The position numbers were made by a program, and so were the translations under genes. Shown piece after piece: positions 27,201 through 41,700 of a DNA stretch of 64,000 nucleotides (the first letter of the stretch is position 1; each line of letters starts with the position of its first letter). Origin of the DNA: Climacteris rufus (lineage: Eukaryota; Chordata; Aves; Passeriformes; Climacteridae). The stretch is from NCBI GenBank assembly GCA_013398175.1, contig VZRZ01001922.1, positions 1,431,242-1,495,241 on the forward strand, read 5' to 3'. The notes beneath the pieces were generated by a model. That model searched no databases, was not told the DNA's origin, and worked only from the letters and a program-made list of their open reading frames with translations.

Positions 27201-30037
27201 CAAAATAAATGTGATTTGGGGGCTTACTGGGAAGGGAGTAAAAAATAGGAACAGTATGCTGCAGTATAAATGTGTGGGGTGGCTGTATACAGAACACAGT
27301 GTTCTGTTCTAGGTCCCATGCATCAAAAATATTTTAGTACACCTGGGAAAGTTTTTAAAAGAATGGAAGCAAGGATAATCTAAAATATGTAACTGCTGTC
27401 TCCTAGGAATGCTAAATTAACTAGGGCTACCCTGCCTGCAAGAGACATCTAAAGGAATACATGGCAGGTTGTATAGAAATCACAGAAATTTATAAAATCC
27501 TTATTAAATATGTATAAAGGTTTCTAAACTCCCAAGGGTTCATAAAACACCGAAAGGATGAGTACAGAAGGAATATTTGGTCTTTCTTCTAATACAGAAT
27601 TGAACAGCATCAAGTGAAATTAGCAGATGTCAGGCAAAAAAAAAGGAGATCCTTCAGAATGTAACAAACAGTGAAACTCTGGAAATTTTTTCCCAGGGTT
27701 GTTGCTGAAACCTTCTCCGTGTGTGCAAATTGACAGGATATGTACAGGGAAGAAAAACAGTTACAGCTACTAAATTCTCAACACAAACTTTTCTGGTGCA
27801 GAAAGTCCTTACATGACAGGTCCCTGAAGGTCGGGGTGCTGAGGTACAACTATTTGCTCTCCCTGCTCATATATTGTTTGCTATGTATTTTCACCTGCCT
27901 GTTTTCAGAGCCAGATGTCTAAAGTTGATGGATCTTTGGTCTGTGCTGGTAGGGTTGGTGTAGTGTGTCCCTCCCTCACCTCCCAGCCCACATTTTTCTT
28001 CTCTTTGAAAAAGGGTAGAAATACACTAAGAGTTTTGGACCAAATTGGACAGTCAGAGAAAAGTTGTTGTTTAAACGTTTAATATCATTTGCTATTCTGT
28101 TAAAGCTTTGGGGATGTTATCAAACCATGCAAAAGTATCATTTGGTAGGAAGAACTGCAGGACTGTTTGCTTATAGCAATCTAGAGAAGGGAGGCTATCA
28201 AGGTTTTGTTTTTATAAATTTGTGCTAAAATATTTCACTGTCCTCCATTCCCCCCATCTTGTAAGTGGACCAGTGAGATAGACTCACTAGCATACCTGCC
28301 AGCTAGGCCCCTGAAGATCTACTGGAGTGACTAACTTTTCCAAGTCTAACTTATGTAACTTTCTGCGGGGTCAGAGATTTAAGGTTAAAGTTCCACTGAA
28401 GTGCTAAAGATTGACAGGAAAACCTCCACTGTTGGGATCTGAGTTGAGCTTGTATGTGCTGTAATGAGTAGGCAATCCATTGTGGATTACTAGACTTCTT
28501 TTAATTCATGAATAAGCAAAAAGATGCTATAAAAAATTCAAGTATTCTGCATCACTGGCTGCATTTATTTATTTTGACAAGTGTGATTAATTTTTAATTA
28601 TTCATGATCCTTCATAATATATTATACCAGCAAATGTACTGCAGTCTATCGTGATGAAATATGAGGAACTGGAGATCTTGCAACTGCAGCAGTATTTTGT
28701 AAGGAGGCAGGTGAGACAACCCAGTCTGTGGTTAGAAGAGAGGGGTTTGTGGACCAAGAAGTTGCACTTTCAGCTGTGTGGATGTACGTGTTAGAGAACA
28801 AGTTAGAGAGTCATTTGCCTCTCTGATAAACCTGTAATGGATCAAACCAGCCATAAAGTTTGTGCCTCTCAACTCTTGAGTCAAAACCAGGGTTTTCTGT
28901 ACTATGGGGACCTCTAGGATATAGCACTGAGTTTAACATCCATCATGGATGGTTTAACACCCATCAGAAAGTGTGACTTTTCAGAATTCATCTCCCCTGT
29001 TACCTTATTGCAGTGCTTGTATTTTCCTTCCTCCAGAGAAGCACTGGCTCAGCTTCCTGTCAGCAACATCGCATTGCAATGGGACTTTGAAGGGCAGTAA
29101 TTATGGTCCCTGATCTGAGACTACAGCTGGGGCTTCATTTTGAGTCAAATCTTACAAGGAAGAAAAAGAGAGAACCACTAGTACAAAGTTAATCCTATGT
29201 ATTTAAGGAGGCAGGACCAGTAGCAGCTGAACCCAAAACAACTGCTCATAAACTGGATCCAGGTCTGATCAAATGCCAGAGTGATCTGTTTCTAACCACA
29301 AATGTAATTTTAAACTGGAAGGATTTGAGTTTTTACCAGTCCTGGCTATGGTAATGCAAGTAGGTTGCTCGCTCCTCTTTTAAATCTTCTGATTCTGGAT
29401 CAAGTAAGTGAATTTCTGCTTCTACAATTTGAAGATTTTAGGACCAGGAAAATATGCAGCTACTTGATAAAAATTTCAGACGAAGAGAAGTTGTGGCAGT
29501 ATGACTACCATTCCAAATAAAAATCAGAAAAGTAATAAGCCAGCCTGCAAATGTGAATACCAGTTGAGACAACTTCTTAATGGAAAATGTAGATTAAATT
29601 TTCATGAAGGATGGCAGGGGAAGCAGAGATGAATGAGGACAGTGGCCTAACCAACCACTGATTAGTTGAAAAGCTCTTATGTAAGTTCTAAAACAAGAAG
29701 TATCTGCATATGTGTTAATGTGGTTTTAATTTTTGTAATTTTTACTAAAGATATGGTGAAAGGCTAAGGCACTGAGCATATTAGCAAATGGAAAATAATG
29801 AACTGCAGGATTATAAAATGGCTGTTGACTTTAATTTATGATTCCTCAGACAAGGAAGAATGAGGCAGATAATAAAAGATAATAAATAATATTTTGTTTC
29901 AGATTATCACTTTATTAACAAAACAGTGGAGTATAAATCAACGTGGGCTTGCAAGAAATAAGTAGGTGAGAAGTTATTTTTCATGTAGAGCTCAAGCAGA
30001 AAAAAATGCTTGTAATATTCCACTTAAAATTCCACAC

Positions 30038-30053
30038 AAAAAAAAAAAAAAAA
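30038..30053. repeat. A16 homopolymer
   Basis: Sixteen A after CACAC, followed by GGCGG. No transposon body is recognisable before it. Confidence 0.9.
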
Positions 30054-33000
30054 GGCGGAAAATATTCTCTCAGCAAAAGATAGCTATATACCAGGGGCAA
30101 GAATAAAGGGTAAAGAAAGAGCAGCTGGGCTTACATTAGACAGACAAAAGTTTTCCTTTTACATCAATTCTTCTATTGGTTTGAGGATATGCCTTGATCT
30201 CGTAGAATTGATCCAGCTTATGTGTCTTTTGAACAAGATATCAGAGGTATTTCTTATTTAGTAAATCATTACATGGAGTTAGAGATCTTGACACCGTAGG
30301 CTTGGAAAAAGAAACAACAAACCAAGAATTGTTTTCTCAGGTGGATTTCTAATTTGGAAGAAAAATATTTTTGAACCTCTGGCAAATTTTGATTAAAAAC
30401 TTGCAGACTGAATGTTTACTGCATACCTCTCCCTAATGCTGGAGAGGAATGTGGAATATCGTGGTCTGTAGAAATACGATTCAGATGCTTGAATAATACT
30501 GAGAGATATTGCTGTGATATGATGCCACCCTAGTTTTATTATTTATATGCTTTCAGATAAACTACAGATATCCTATGAAGATTTGTGAATTTCTGTACTT
30601 TAGTACTTTCATTTAGTTCAAGTGGGATTCAGTTTCCTATTAGTTATTTTCCTCGTTAAGCTTTAGCCACTCAGTGGAAATAATTGTTGTGTGTGAGTTG
30701 AAGGATCAGCTATATACCACAAGTGAAATAGTAGAAGAATTAAGTGAGATCTGCACGTTACACATAGACTGAAAAATATTCATTGAACTTATTGCAAATG
30801 AGAGATTTATGGAGTTGCAGGGATGGCTACCAAGTTCTTTGTAAACAAAGAGGGGTTTCAAAATAAAAATTATTATTTACTGTGAAGAGTTCTGGCTGTT
30901 CTAGATGAGATTTAGATTTTGATACTCAACTTGGCAACATAAACATATCAAGTGTTGCAACACATATCCATAGGAATTCATGCAACATTAAGACACTAAA
31001 TGCAAACCAAACTTGCTTCCAGAGTCCATTGGGCCGTGGAGAAGGAAAAATACAGCCTTTTTATAAGGATCACATTCCAGCTCATACTCTGTCAGTACAA
31101 GAAATGGACCAGGTGTTCTCAGCATTTTGCAGCTTGCACTTCTCATTAGTACTACACTTGTGCTTTGTCATTGCAGAATTATTTCTCTTTAATGAGTCTG
31201 CTCTAAAGAGACAGATTATTGTCTCTCTGTAGGACAGTGTGTTTGTTTATAGAGTAGGTATGTATTTATACAGACTGTGGGTAAGCACGTGGGTTTGTTG
31301 ATTTTAGAAGTCTTCGTTCCTTAATTCGGTGAAAACTTGCATGCAACTCAACATCCAGCAGTCTGTTCCCCAAGCTGAAGAAGAAAAATTAATTTCAGTG
31401 TGCATCAGATGTTAGTATGTTCTAATGGCTTGCTGCAAACCTGTGACTAATGTACTCCAAGAAGTATATCCAGAAAAGGCATAGACAATAAAGAATAAAT
31501 GGGTTGTAAAACAGCCTCTTTCTCACTCCTAATGATGATTTCTCCTTGGCAAGATGAGAGGCCTATTAGAAGGACAGCTGGAGGGAAGTGTGTCCTGCTC
31601 TTCTCTGTGTTGACCTTTTTATAGGAAAAGACTACTGGATTAACAGACATTTTCCCTCCATAATGTATGGACAGTGTCCTTTATCACCAAATCTTTGTGT
31701 ATATCCATGCACATCTTGTGTTCAGAGGGCTTTTAAATTCAACTTTTGAAGTATAGAAAACTCATATTTGTGAAAAAAATGCAATGAATTAATAAGTTAT
31801 TTAGTAGTTTTAATTTCTTTTTAGCCTGCCTGCTGCTTCTGCTTTCTGTGTGTTTATATAGACAATCATAGCTCACACATATGGCTCTGCACACAAAAAT
31901 ATAATGTTTGGTGAAGGAGTGTCAGCAAGACACTGTAAACCTGTAAGTGCAGCCCCTTGGCTGCACTTTGCCTATCCTTAGCAACCATAGTTTAACTACA
32001 TCCTTTGCTAAATACTACAATAGCCCGTGCTTCTTCAGCACTTCACCTCTGAGGCTCTGAGAATACTCTACTAAATAAGGCACTTCATATGGTTTTAAAG
32101 AGTTGGGAGAAGGGTTTCTCCCTGTTGTTAAAGAGAAACTGCAGTGAGGTTAAATCAAAAGCCCAAGATGAGCTGCATTTACAGCTGTGCCAAACTTGTG
32201 TCTCTTGCACCTGAACTGGTCTTAACAATTGTCACAGCTTGTTGCTTCCCAGTGTTTTTGTCATGAAGTTGGCTTGCTCCACTTATAATGAATTGATGTC
32301 ATCACATGGGATTTTCTACAGAACTATTCTGTGAGATTATGTTAAATCCATCATGAAATTGACAAGAACTGGAATACTTTTGCTGCTTTTCTTCACATCA
32401 GTGATAAAGTGTCTGTTGTGTTGCAGTAGGTATCTTACACACCTATGCATGGATGAATACATTAAAAGAGAGTCACAGAACTTTAAAAGCTAAGAGGTTT
32501 TACTGCTGTGACTCTTGTGAAGAATAAAGCCCAGCTAATTAATCAGAGGCAAGAAATTGTTAATTTGGAACTCTGTGGTAGAGAAAATATCACGGTTCAG
32601 TCTGGATCTGAGGTCAAACTAAGCTAAATCCAAGTACAATTTAACCATTTTGCCTCTTTGGGTAAAGAAAGAGAAGATTTTTTTTTTTTTAATCTGTCCT
32701 TAGGTTTTTGATGAAATTTGAGTTATTTAGAAGTAAGTCTGTAAAGAATATGTTGGTACCAATGCTTTTGTAGCATTTTTGGGAAGACATAATTATGTGT
32801 ACTACTGCAGAGGTGTTGCAAGAGGTATTCCTCTAGAGTGCCTTCAGAGGCTAACTCTTACAGAAATTGTTACTGTTAAAGCTGAGCAAAGTAATTTTAT
32901 TTGCCTCTGCCTTGGAGAGGAGGGGGACCTATGAGCTTAGTTGTTTTCTCTCGTAGTAGCTTAAACTGAGCATGCTTATTTTATCCCACTCAAAATAACC

Positions 33001-34199
33001 AAAGAAGGTTGCAGCGTTAAAGACATGATGCTGAATGAGAATTCAATTTTCTATCTTTAAAAAATAAATTTCATAATACAATGCAATGCCTGTTTTGGTG
33101 GCCCCAAGCAACTTGCCTAGATTCTAATGAATAATCATGTCTTCAATTATGAGCTAGAAGTTATCCCTGAAGTTTCATCTGTTTTGTTTGTTTGCTTGTT
33201 TTAAGAGCACAGTGATTAAACAGATGGTATAATGCATGGAGATGAGAATGGCCATACTGGGAGAGCAGGAGAGGGAGGAAAACTGATGGCTGGACTTCCC
33301 CAGATATTCCCTTGCTCTTCAGAGAGTCTGTGTTAGAGACTGTGTGCTGAGGGGAGCAATCGAATATAACCCTCCATGACATGTTTTAAGTCTGCTGGCG
33401 TACATAATACACTGTCTTCTTGTTGATTTGGGATCTCCAATCCTATGCCCTGTTCCTATATTGAGCAACCCTTTTTTTCTATGCAATAAATTACATCATA
33501 CATACCACTCGTGGTGAGGAAATCACTTTCTCTAAGTCCCTGTGAGACCCTATAGTCTCAGCATCTCAGGCTTTCTCATCTATCAAACGCAAGCAATTTA
33601 GAAATGGTTGACCTTCATCTTTTGCCTTCCCTAACTAAACAAGTTTTTAAAAAAAGTTTTAATATGAGCGATTATCTTTTGTTAAAATGAAATTGCTGTG
33701 TTTTTAAAAAATCCTTTATGATATGCATTAATGGTTCATAACAGTTGTAAAGTCAGATGAAAGTCAGCTTTGTTAGCTGAATGCTTCAGTGTCACAACAG
33801 AGATGAGAGAAGCAAGCACCACTTAATTCTAAATGGCATTTCCTTAAGAATTCAAGAAATGTAATAGTGGGCTTTTAGCTATTGTTCTGCATTTTTTCTT
33901 CCTTCTATTCTATGTCTGTGAGCAAATCTAACCACTCTTCTGGGAGAAGTTGTCTTTCTAAATTATCAGGTGTAAACACAAGTCAAAAAGGCGATGAGTA
34001 GATTTCTCCACATTTGAAGTGATGTTCGAACAGCAGAACAAGAAGATTTACTTGCCATTGCCTGTGTTAAAAGGGTAAACCTGATGAAGGACAGGACTAC
34101 AATAATTCCTGTTGTGTGTTGCTTTTAGTGGGGGACATGTTACTGCTTTCATGTGCTTCCAGTGGGGAAGTGGAAAGGTCAGGCGATGAAGGGAAGCGA

Positions 34200-34524
34200 T
34201 GTCGCACTTTGGACACGAAAGAAAGACACAGACACGCGTTGAAGAGACAGAGCCAAAATGCAGGCCAAAACTGGGCAGAACTGCCTCCCAGACCCTGGAC
34301 TTTATTTTAGATATCCTCCTAGAAACCACAGGGATTGGAGGGAGAAATTGCCACCTCTCCATCACACTGGTCAAAGGAAATAGCCATCAAATATCTCCGC
34401 CCAGGAGAAAGGAATGCGAACAATAGAACACAGTTAGAAAAACGTGGCTATGTTTACACCAAGTGTGTGGGAAACTGTTACAGAAGAATGAAAACATCGA
34501 AGAACTGCAAAACTCAGGGCAACA
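34200..34524 (-). mobile_element. Solo LTR of an avian endogenous retrovirus, family X copy 1 (325 bp)
   Basis: The segment starts with TG and ends with CA, and aligns by eye along its length with the copy at 48893-49206, most clearly in the half from about 34360 to 34524. The flanking hexamers AAGCGA and AAGCAT match at four of six positions, a weak candidate target duplication. On the minus strand an AATAAA signal (complement of 34301-34306) lies inside the element, which suggests the sense strand. No gag, pol or env remnant is next to it, so it is a solo LTR left after recombination. It keeps eight CpG sites. A six-base duplication would fit a class II (ERVK-like) element, but the family name is not known to me. 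Confidence 0.7.
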
Positions 34525-37315
34525 AAGCATTTAGCTGTGTACCACAGATAGTCATCTCTGGCAGTCGTTTAGAGCCTTGCAAGGCACATAAAGAGCATAG
34601 TACAGGTTAGATCACAACTTCTTTTTACCTGTTACAGTATTGTTTATCAGAGAAACCCCAAGCTACAGAACTCTGGTAGTAATTTTGAGCAGAAAGTTCA
34701 AGAATGTTCTGTTTTCAAAGCATTTTTTCAGAGCACAGAAAAAACACAAAGCCCATGTTAAACCAGCATTATGATGCAGGTTTAATTCCACTCTCTGTAT
34801 TTTTCCTGAAGGTGTGAAAGCATTTGAGGAGGAGGCAGAGGATGTTTTCTATTTGACTGCTCTAAAAAATTACAGCTTTTCAGACTACCAGTCATGGATA
34901 GGGCGGGCTCTGCCTGCCTGAGTTGATCCTACATGTCAACAAGGTCACTTCATTAGAGGTGAAAGTTTACTGTGGCACACAGCTTAGAATTTTACTTACT
35001 GAACTTTCTTAGATGGGGGAAAAGAAAAGGTGGTTCTGGTGGCCTCACTGCCCAATTGCACAGCAGTGAAGGCTGTTTTAATTCTGTAGTTATTGGTTTA
35101 CCTATCCATCTGTCTAAGGGCAATATATTTAGTGTTATCATGTTATTAGCAAATCAAGATTTCTGAGGAACTAATGGCTTGGATAGCTAATCTTTGTTTC
35201 ATCATTAACTAAGGGCAAAAATCAAGAATAATTTAAAGATGATACTACAAAACGTTGTATAACTTAATTCAGAAACTGTGGCTCACACCCAAAGTAATGA
35301 TCTTCTCAATGACTAACCAAGGCAAAGCTGTATCTGTTAATCAAGAATAGGTTCTAAAATCAACTTCTTAGTAAAGATGCCAAGCCATTTACAATTGGTG
35401 GCAACAGTTAAGTGAACAGCAACAATTAACATTTTTAATAGCAAGTTTTTTTAAGGACCTTTATTGAAGTATGAATACCAGTGTAGCATATGTAGTTGGT
35501 TGTCTTATCCATCAATGGAGAAAGGTGAATAAGGTGTAGATGGAATTTCATCTTTGAAAGATTTGGTTACCCAATTAGAGAACAGAAAATCTGGATCCCA
35601 GTTACCTGTAAACCTCAGTGATAAACACCCCAGTGATAATTGTAATGGGTTTGAAGCAGGGGATGATTAAAATATACTCCAGGCCTTTTCAAGTTTGGTG
35701 CTTGGATTGCTGCAAGCAGTTCTCTCTGTGGTTACCTTGCAAAATGGATGGTTAATGGCAGGTGTTTGCTGTCCAAGGGACTTAAGTGATTTTTGTTATA
35801 TGTACAGCTGAATTGAACATGGACTTCTGGAATATTTGGGGTGCTTAGATGCAGCTGTATTATTCCCAATTGCCTTAAAATTCAGGAATACTCAAGAACT
35901 AAAAGTTAAAATGTTGACTATTTAGAAACTCAATATTGGCTTCTGTTAACACTAAACCTCCTGTTCTGTTGTGCAGTGGGCTTTTGCCAGGACTTGGTGG
36001 CAGGCCTAAGGGGTGTTTTGTTACAGATGAAATGTTGGGAATTGGTGTTCAGGTTTTCCTAGCAGTGAGGAGAAACACCCTTGCAAAATCATGTAAGAGT
36101 GAATATGCTTCCAATAACATTGGTATTGCGCATTTGCTTTTGTGCTTAGATGAGATGTTTGTGTAGTAGATGAATGCTGTTTGAAGCTGAGCACTTCCAT
36201 TTGTTTTCAATGATTTACAGGGAGAAAGTGTCTGTCTGGACAGGTAAGGGCAACTGTAAGAATATGCTGGAGTAGGGTCAGTGCTTGAGTGATTGTTGAT
36301 GTGTGCTTTCATTACAGAGTGAGTGACAAAGTGTAATCGAAATAACTGAGCTCCAACCAGCTCAGGGACCTCACCTGGGTGTAAAGCACTTCTTAACTTG
36401 AGGGAAGAGCTTTTGTGCATGGAGGAGTTTGGCTGGGATATCCCTGAATGAAGAGATAGGATTTGGCAGTACTGAATACAGACACATTAGAGACAATGCC
36501 TTTAACCACTCTCTAGTATGTTTGGGCTTTTTCTTTATTTTAATCTGTATTAAATGATACATTTCAGAGTGCTATGTGGGTAGGCGGGTGAGATGTACTG
36601 CATTACAGCTACAGATTGATTGCTCTGTGCCTTAGTCAATGTTATATCAATTAAGTCTTCTGGAGGGTGGGCCTCCAAAACTGACCCTGAGTGTGAAGCT
36701 CATAATGGGCATTGCATCAAGAGTGACCTAAACAACTCACAGAAATTAACTAATTTGTTGGTTGCTTGATTGGTTACTCTTATCTGCAAGCCAAACTTTT
36801 AAAAAAATGAAACGGAGCTACTGAACAATTCCTTGTTGTTAAAACAACTATTGGTAATATAAACTGCAGAAACTTCAGTGAACTGCAAATTAGCCTCTTT
36901 CACTCCTAAACTTAATCAAAGCCTTGTTTGTTTGTGTGTGGATTGTTTTGCTGTGGGATTTTTTTTGCTGATATTTTTTTTCTGTCTGCTGAAAAGCTCC
37001 TTCCTGCTCTGTTCTCCTTCTCTGATTGTTATCAGGTATTGCCCTTTGAAAGTGCCTTTGGGCTTGCTGAATGAATGGGTACAGACTGCAGGAAGTGGCA
37101 TTCTGGTATCCTGGGTTGTAATAAGCCTGTTTGTGGAATTGCTGAAGATGCTCCCAGTTCCTTATTGTTGGGCTAAAAAAGTACATAAAGTCTGGGATGT
37201 TTTTTAAAGCCTGACACTGTCACAAGGTGATACAGCTGTGCATTGAGTCACTGGAAGCCTTGCTGCAGGTATGAGAGCAAGCATAGCAAGCAGCTGTTTA
37301 GGTGTTCAGCTGTTT

Positions 37316-37605
37316 GGTTATTTTCTGGTGGGTTTTGTTGTTGTGTTTGGTTTTTTTGAGGGTTTTTTGGTTGTTAGTGTGGGTTTTTTCTGGGTTCTCC
37401 CCCCCCCCCCCCCCCGTTTGCTTNNNNNNNNNNNNNNNNNNNNNNNNNNNNNNNNNNNNNNNNNNNNNNNNNNNNNNNNNNNNNNNNNNNNNNNNNNNNN
37501 NNNNTTTTTCTGGGTTCCCCCCCCCCCCCCACCAGTTTGGTTTAGTGTGCCTTTGTGAGGGTCTTTTGTTGTTTTGTTTCTTTGGTTGGTTTGTTTTAAA
37601 CATGA
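37316..37605. repeat. T/G-rich low-complexity tract around the gap
   Basis: Dense TTTG, GGTTTT and GTTGTT words with two long C runs; on the minus strand the runs are G17 and G14. Open frames across it include the gap and are not real. Confidence 0.85.
37424..37504. other. Assembly gap (81 N)
   Basis: A run of N bounded by nearly the same sequence on both sides: a T run, CTGGGTTC and a long C run (17 C at 37399-37415; 14 C at 37517-37530). The true sequence is unknown, and the twin flanks suggest that one may be a false copy. Confidence 0.98.
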
Positions 37606-38669
37606 TGTCAATGCCTTTCTTACCTTAGAGATGCCAGCTGGGGTGTTTGTGTCAGGAGTTAGTGTTGTGCCGCTTTTTCCTACCTGTGCATACTTGGAAC
37701 ACTTGAGGGAAAGTAGTCTTTGCTAAGTATGTGGATGTTCTGCTCTTGCTCCATGGGGTGGGGGACAGCAGAAAGGCTGGAGTGAGGTTTGCTTCTGCAC
37801 GGACCATTTCTGCGGGAGATCCAGGTGATCACCTTTGATCCCTTTTGGAGTTGGTATTAGACCAGCAATTTAGGTCAGCAGCATCGTGAAAACCTGTAAT
37901 TCAAGCTTGTGAAATGAGTTAGTGAGGGAAGAAAGATATTTTGTGAACCCATTTGCAATTTGGAAAACTATATTAAAGGAGGGTGGGACTCTCTTTTATT
38001 TCTCTTCAGACTTCAAACTTAATCCAATGGCGTGTAGCTCAGGGAAGGAAAAAGTAGGACAGCAGCAAAAGAGATGTGTCTTGTAGAAACAGTAGCTTAT
38101 CTGGTTACTGGAAAAGCTGCTGTAGGGTTAGGGAAGTTAACGTGCAGTATCTGTTGTGTGACAATAAAATAAGCAGAGAACTTCTCTATTTCTTAGGACT
38201 GCTCACATACTTACAGAATGTGCTTAAAGACTTTGTTACATTGAAATACAAGTCTTGTCTCTCAGCAGGACTGAGTCCATGTGGCCCCACACAAGGGTGT
38301 TTGTTCTCCTTTTTAGGTGGAGATAAGACCGAAAGGGTTTCTCTTCTGCACTACCTTTGGTCTACGAAGTACTAGCACTGAGAAAAAGAGATAATTTATC
38401 ACCTTTTGCATATTATCAGATGTCCCTTTAATTGATGGGAATCTTTTTACGATCACTTTAAAGAAAAAAATTGCTTTTGAGGAATTTTTCCTACAATTGA
38501 CAGCAACTTAATGAGAGGTTGTGACTTTGTAATCAATTTTAATTATTGTGTGGTTAATACTGCTAAAAATAACAACTTTAGCTTTGATACTGGATGATTG
38601 ATTTGTGAAGCAACTTGTAAATAATTGATCTCTTGTTCCCTAATGGTTTTTCTGTTAAAGCTTTTTAAA

Positions 38670-38704
38670 GTAAAAAAGAAAAAAAAAAAACAAAAAAAAA
38701 AAAA
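38670..38704. repeat. A-rich tract
   Basis: Interrupted A runs with single G and C, ending in CCCCCA. No retroposed body can be seen upstream. Confidence 0.85.
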
Positions 38705-41700
38705 CCCCCAGGCAAACATTTAAGTAGCTAAAGCACAGATAATATAATGTGCCATAATAACCACTGCTACCATGGCTGCAGCTGCGTGTTTTAATGGTTA
38801 AACCATGAAACAGAAAATTTGTATTTCTAGGGGTTTTTCCCATTTGATCAATGACTCTATATGAATGTGATCACCTTCAGCAGCCATTTCGTCCTTCAGT
38901 TTGCCAACTTTAAAACAGTGAGCAGACTCTGTCATATGTTATAATGCTAATTAGGATCAGATCTGGTAAGATTATTCTACAAAAGACAGTAAAAACCTGC
39001 ATAATTCTGTTATTTTCAGAATACATATGCTCTGTTTACAGATGACAAGATGGCTGTCTTTCTCCACTGATAATTGTCAGTCCACAAGGCCAGTTTGTTT
39101 TGGATTTTTCCATTCAATACTAGAGCATCTCTGACTAGACCTTATTGCAGCCTTCTTTTCTGTTACTGTTGAGGACTTTACTTTTAATATTTGTGGTGGA
39201 GGAACACACTTCTTCATTTCCAGAAGTTGTCAGCCTTGTCCCATTGGAGATTTAAATGACCTGTTAGAACAAGGCTGTTTGCATGCATGTATTAAATGAG
39301 CTGAGACACAGTAACCTATCTGGGTCACTGTTGTTTGGAGTAGGACCACGTTCTGTATGCTTGCAAAGTACTCTGAGTTCCTTTAGAGGGAAGGTGCTAT
39401 CAGTGAATATTGCTGTTCTGTGTGCAAGTGACTGTAGGCTGTTGGCAGTAACGGGACAGTGAAAATGGATTATCATTAATGTCAGCAAATACAGTTTTAA
39501 TCATGTTAAAACCATATCTTTGGGAAACGAAATGAGATTTCTCATAACACAGCTACTTATTTGTATTCACCATGCATTGCACAGACTACCTCACTATTCT
39601 TAAGACAACTACCAATCACCACGAGGAGTCAAGCAGACTCTGCATTCTCCATAATTACAAGCAATTTTCCAATTGAATTATCTCATGATTTAATTCCTTA
39701 CCTTGCATCTGGAGAGCATCAGCAATGTGCAGCTGTTTTGGCTTTGAGAATTAATTGTTGCTAAATGCATTAAGAGTGGTCTTGCTGAAATGGTTTCAGA
39801 AAAGAGTAAAATCCCAGCTCATTTCTGGATTAAAATTTTATTTCTTATTCCCCATTCTCTTGACTTGAGATCATGATAAAGGCCATGGGTTTACTAGCAT
39901 TTGCCTTGGCTAGTTGTGAATCTTAATTCAAAATAAATATGTTTAGTTACTGAATTGAAATCATATTACCACAAGGCACAAAGTTTAATAGAACATGCCA
40001 GAGTCAGTAAAGACTGGAGGGCTGGGGATTAATGATAAATTATTTTAGTTTATACTGGTGGTATGACTGCATAGCTATAGAAAAAATAGAAGAGATGGTA
40101 ACTTTGCAAAGTACAAAATACCCAGTGAAATAGGTACAATTTTTCACATTACAGGTTTTTTTTAGGCAAGCCAAGTACTCCAAATATAGGAAGCGTGTCT
40201 TAGTCATTTGTGTTTGAGGGAAGCATGGACAGGTATTTAGACTGGGAGTAGCATGTGGTTTATTTTGGAAACTAGAAAAAGAATTAGAAGGAATATTGAG
40301 TTTTATGAGGTTGAGATTATCATTAGGGATTTCCAGAGTCCACTAAATTCCAGTGTGAACAGATTTTTTTTTTTTTTAATCTGGACTCTCAAATTTGCTT
40401 CTTTTTTTTCCTTTCATTCAGTACAAAGATTGTAGCTAAGGGTCTTAAGAATCTCAAAATACAGAGGTGTACGTTGAAGGTTAATGAGAACATTCTTGAA
40501 CTGAACTTAGTTAAAGAATGATACAAAGAAGATGTGAAACTTGTAAAGTGTGCATGAAGTTTCTAGCTTTGACTTGTGTGACCTTTAGAATGGTTATTTA
40601 GTGTCTATGCTCATGTTGTAACAAGGAGCTTTTGTGAAGTGTTGTTGATATAAATTCAGGTTGATATAAAGTACTCACTTTATTGACTGTTTTTTGCAAT
40701 AATTCAAGTAGCAAAATGTTTTCTAGTTTTTTAACAAGAAAAGGTAACCATTAAATGAAAGAGTTGAAAGATATCCATCCCTGATAAGCAGAGATTACTT
40801 ATCTAAAGCTGTGGAACATGATTAGGTGGATAAATATTAAGAAATTGGCTGGTTTAAGAGTGCCAAGGTCTTGCAAATCCTATTCGTGCAGTATATGCAG
40901 GGTTAATTTCTCTGAAAGCTTGATTGCTTTCATTCAGGTGTCTGGGTCATCCTTTCTACTAAGTCAAGTTAGGTTTTGGGTAACTTTCTAAAGTACCTTA
41001 AGGTGAGGTATCACAGCCCTGTTGAATTCAGTGTTTCATCTATTTATTAAATGATAGATCCTGCATTAGTATAGCTGCTTATCAAGAAAAAATAATATAA
41101 GGAAATAATTTACTTAATACCTGCAGAATATCTGATCTTACACTATGGTCTAAAGCATCTGATTATATTAATGCCTGTGAATTTATATGAACCTGGAATA
41201 GAAATTTTTACGAATTGTCTATGTTTTTAATACAAGACACTGGTCTGTCAATAAGTGTTACTGTTTCAGAGTGTATACACAGATTAACACAATTCTGGAC
41301 GTGACTTGCTTTCTCAAAGGCAATTTGTCTTTGCCCAATAAGCATTCTGTGCATTTACTGCTGGGTTTTCTTAGATTGTAGCAAAGTGTGTTATGATGAA
41401 TCAAATCTACAAAGAAATGGAGAGTCCAGTATTTTATCTCTTGTGCCTTGCAATACAAGATGAGGGTGCTAAGCCCCCTGCTGTAAACGCTGTGATTTTC
41501 AAACACCTTACAGTGATAAAGACAAGTAGGTTCTGATTATATTTGAATAATATAAACATTATTGAGTTTGCCTAATGATTGTCTGGCTCATGATTTCTTC
41601 TTCCAATGAGAATCATATTGTGCAGCTTTAATGTAACCAGGGCACTCAGGCAACAAGCAATTGAATTAGGTGCTTCTTGCAAAACTTTCCTTTGTTCTCC

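Noticed and set aside
34116..34610. Three overlapping + strand open frames
   Set aside because: They overlap the solo LTR at 34200-34524 and its flanks and have no viral or host domain.
37271..37628. Several proline- or glycine-rich open frames
   Set aside because: They cross the N gap and C homopolymers and are translation artefacts.
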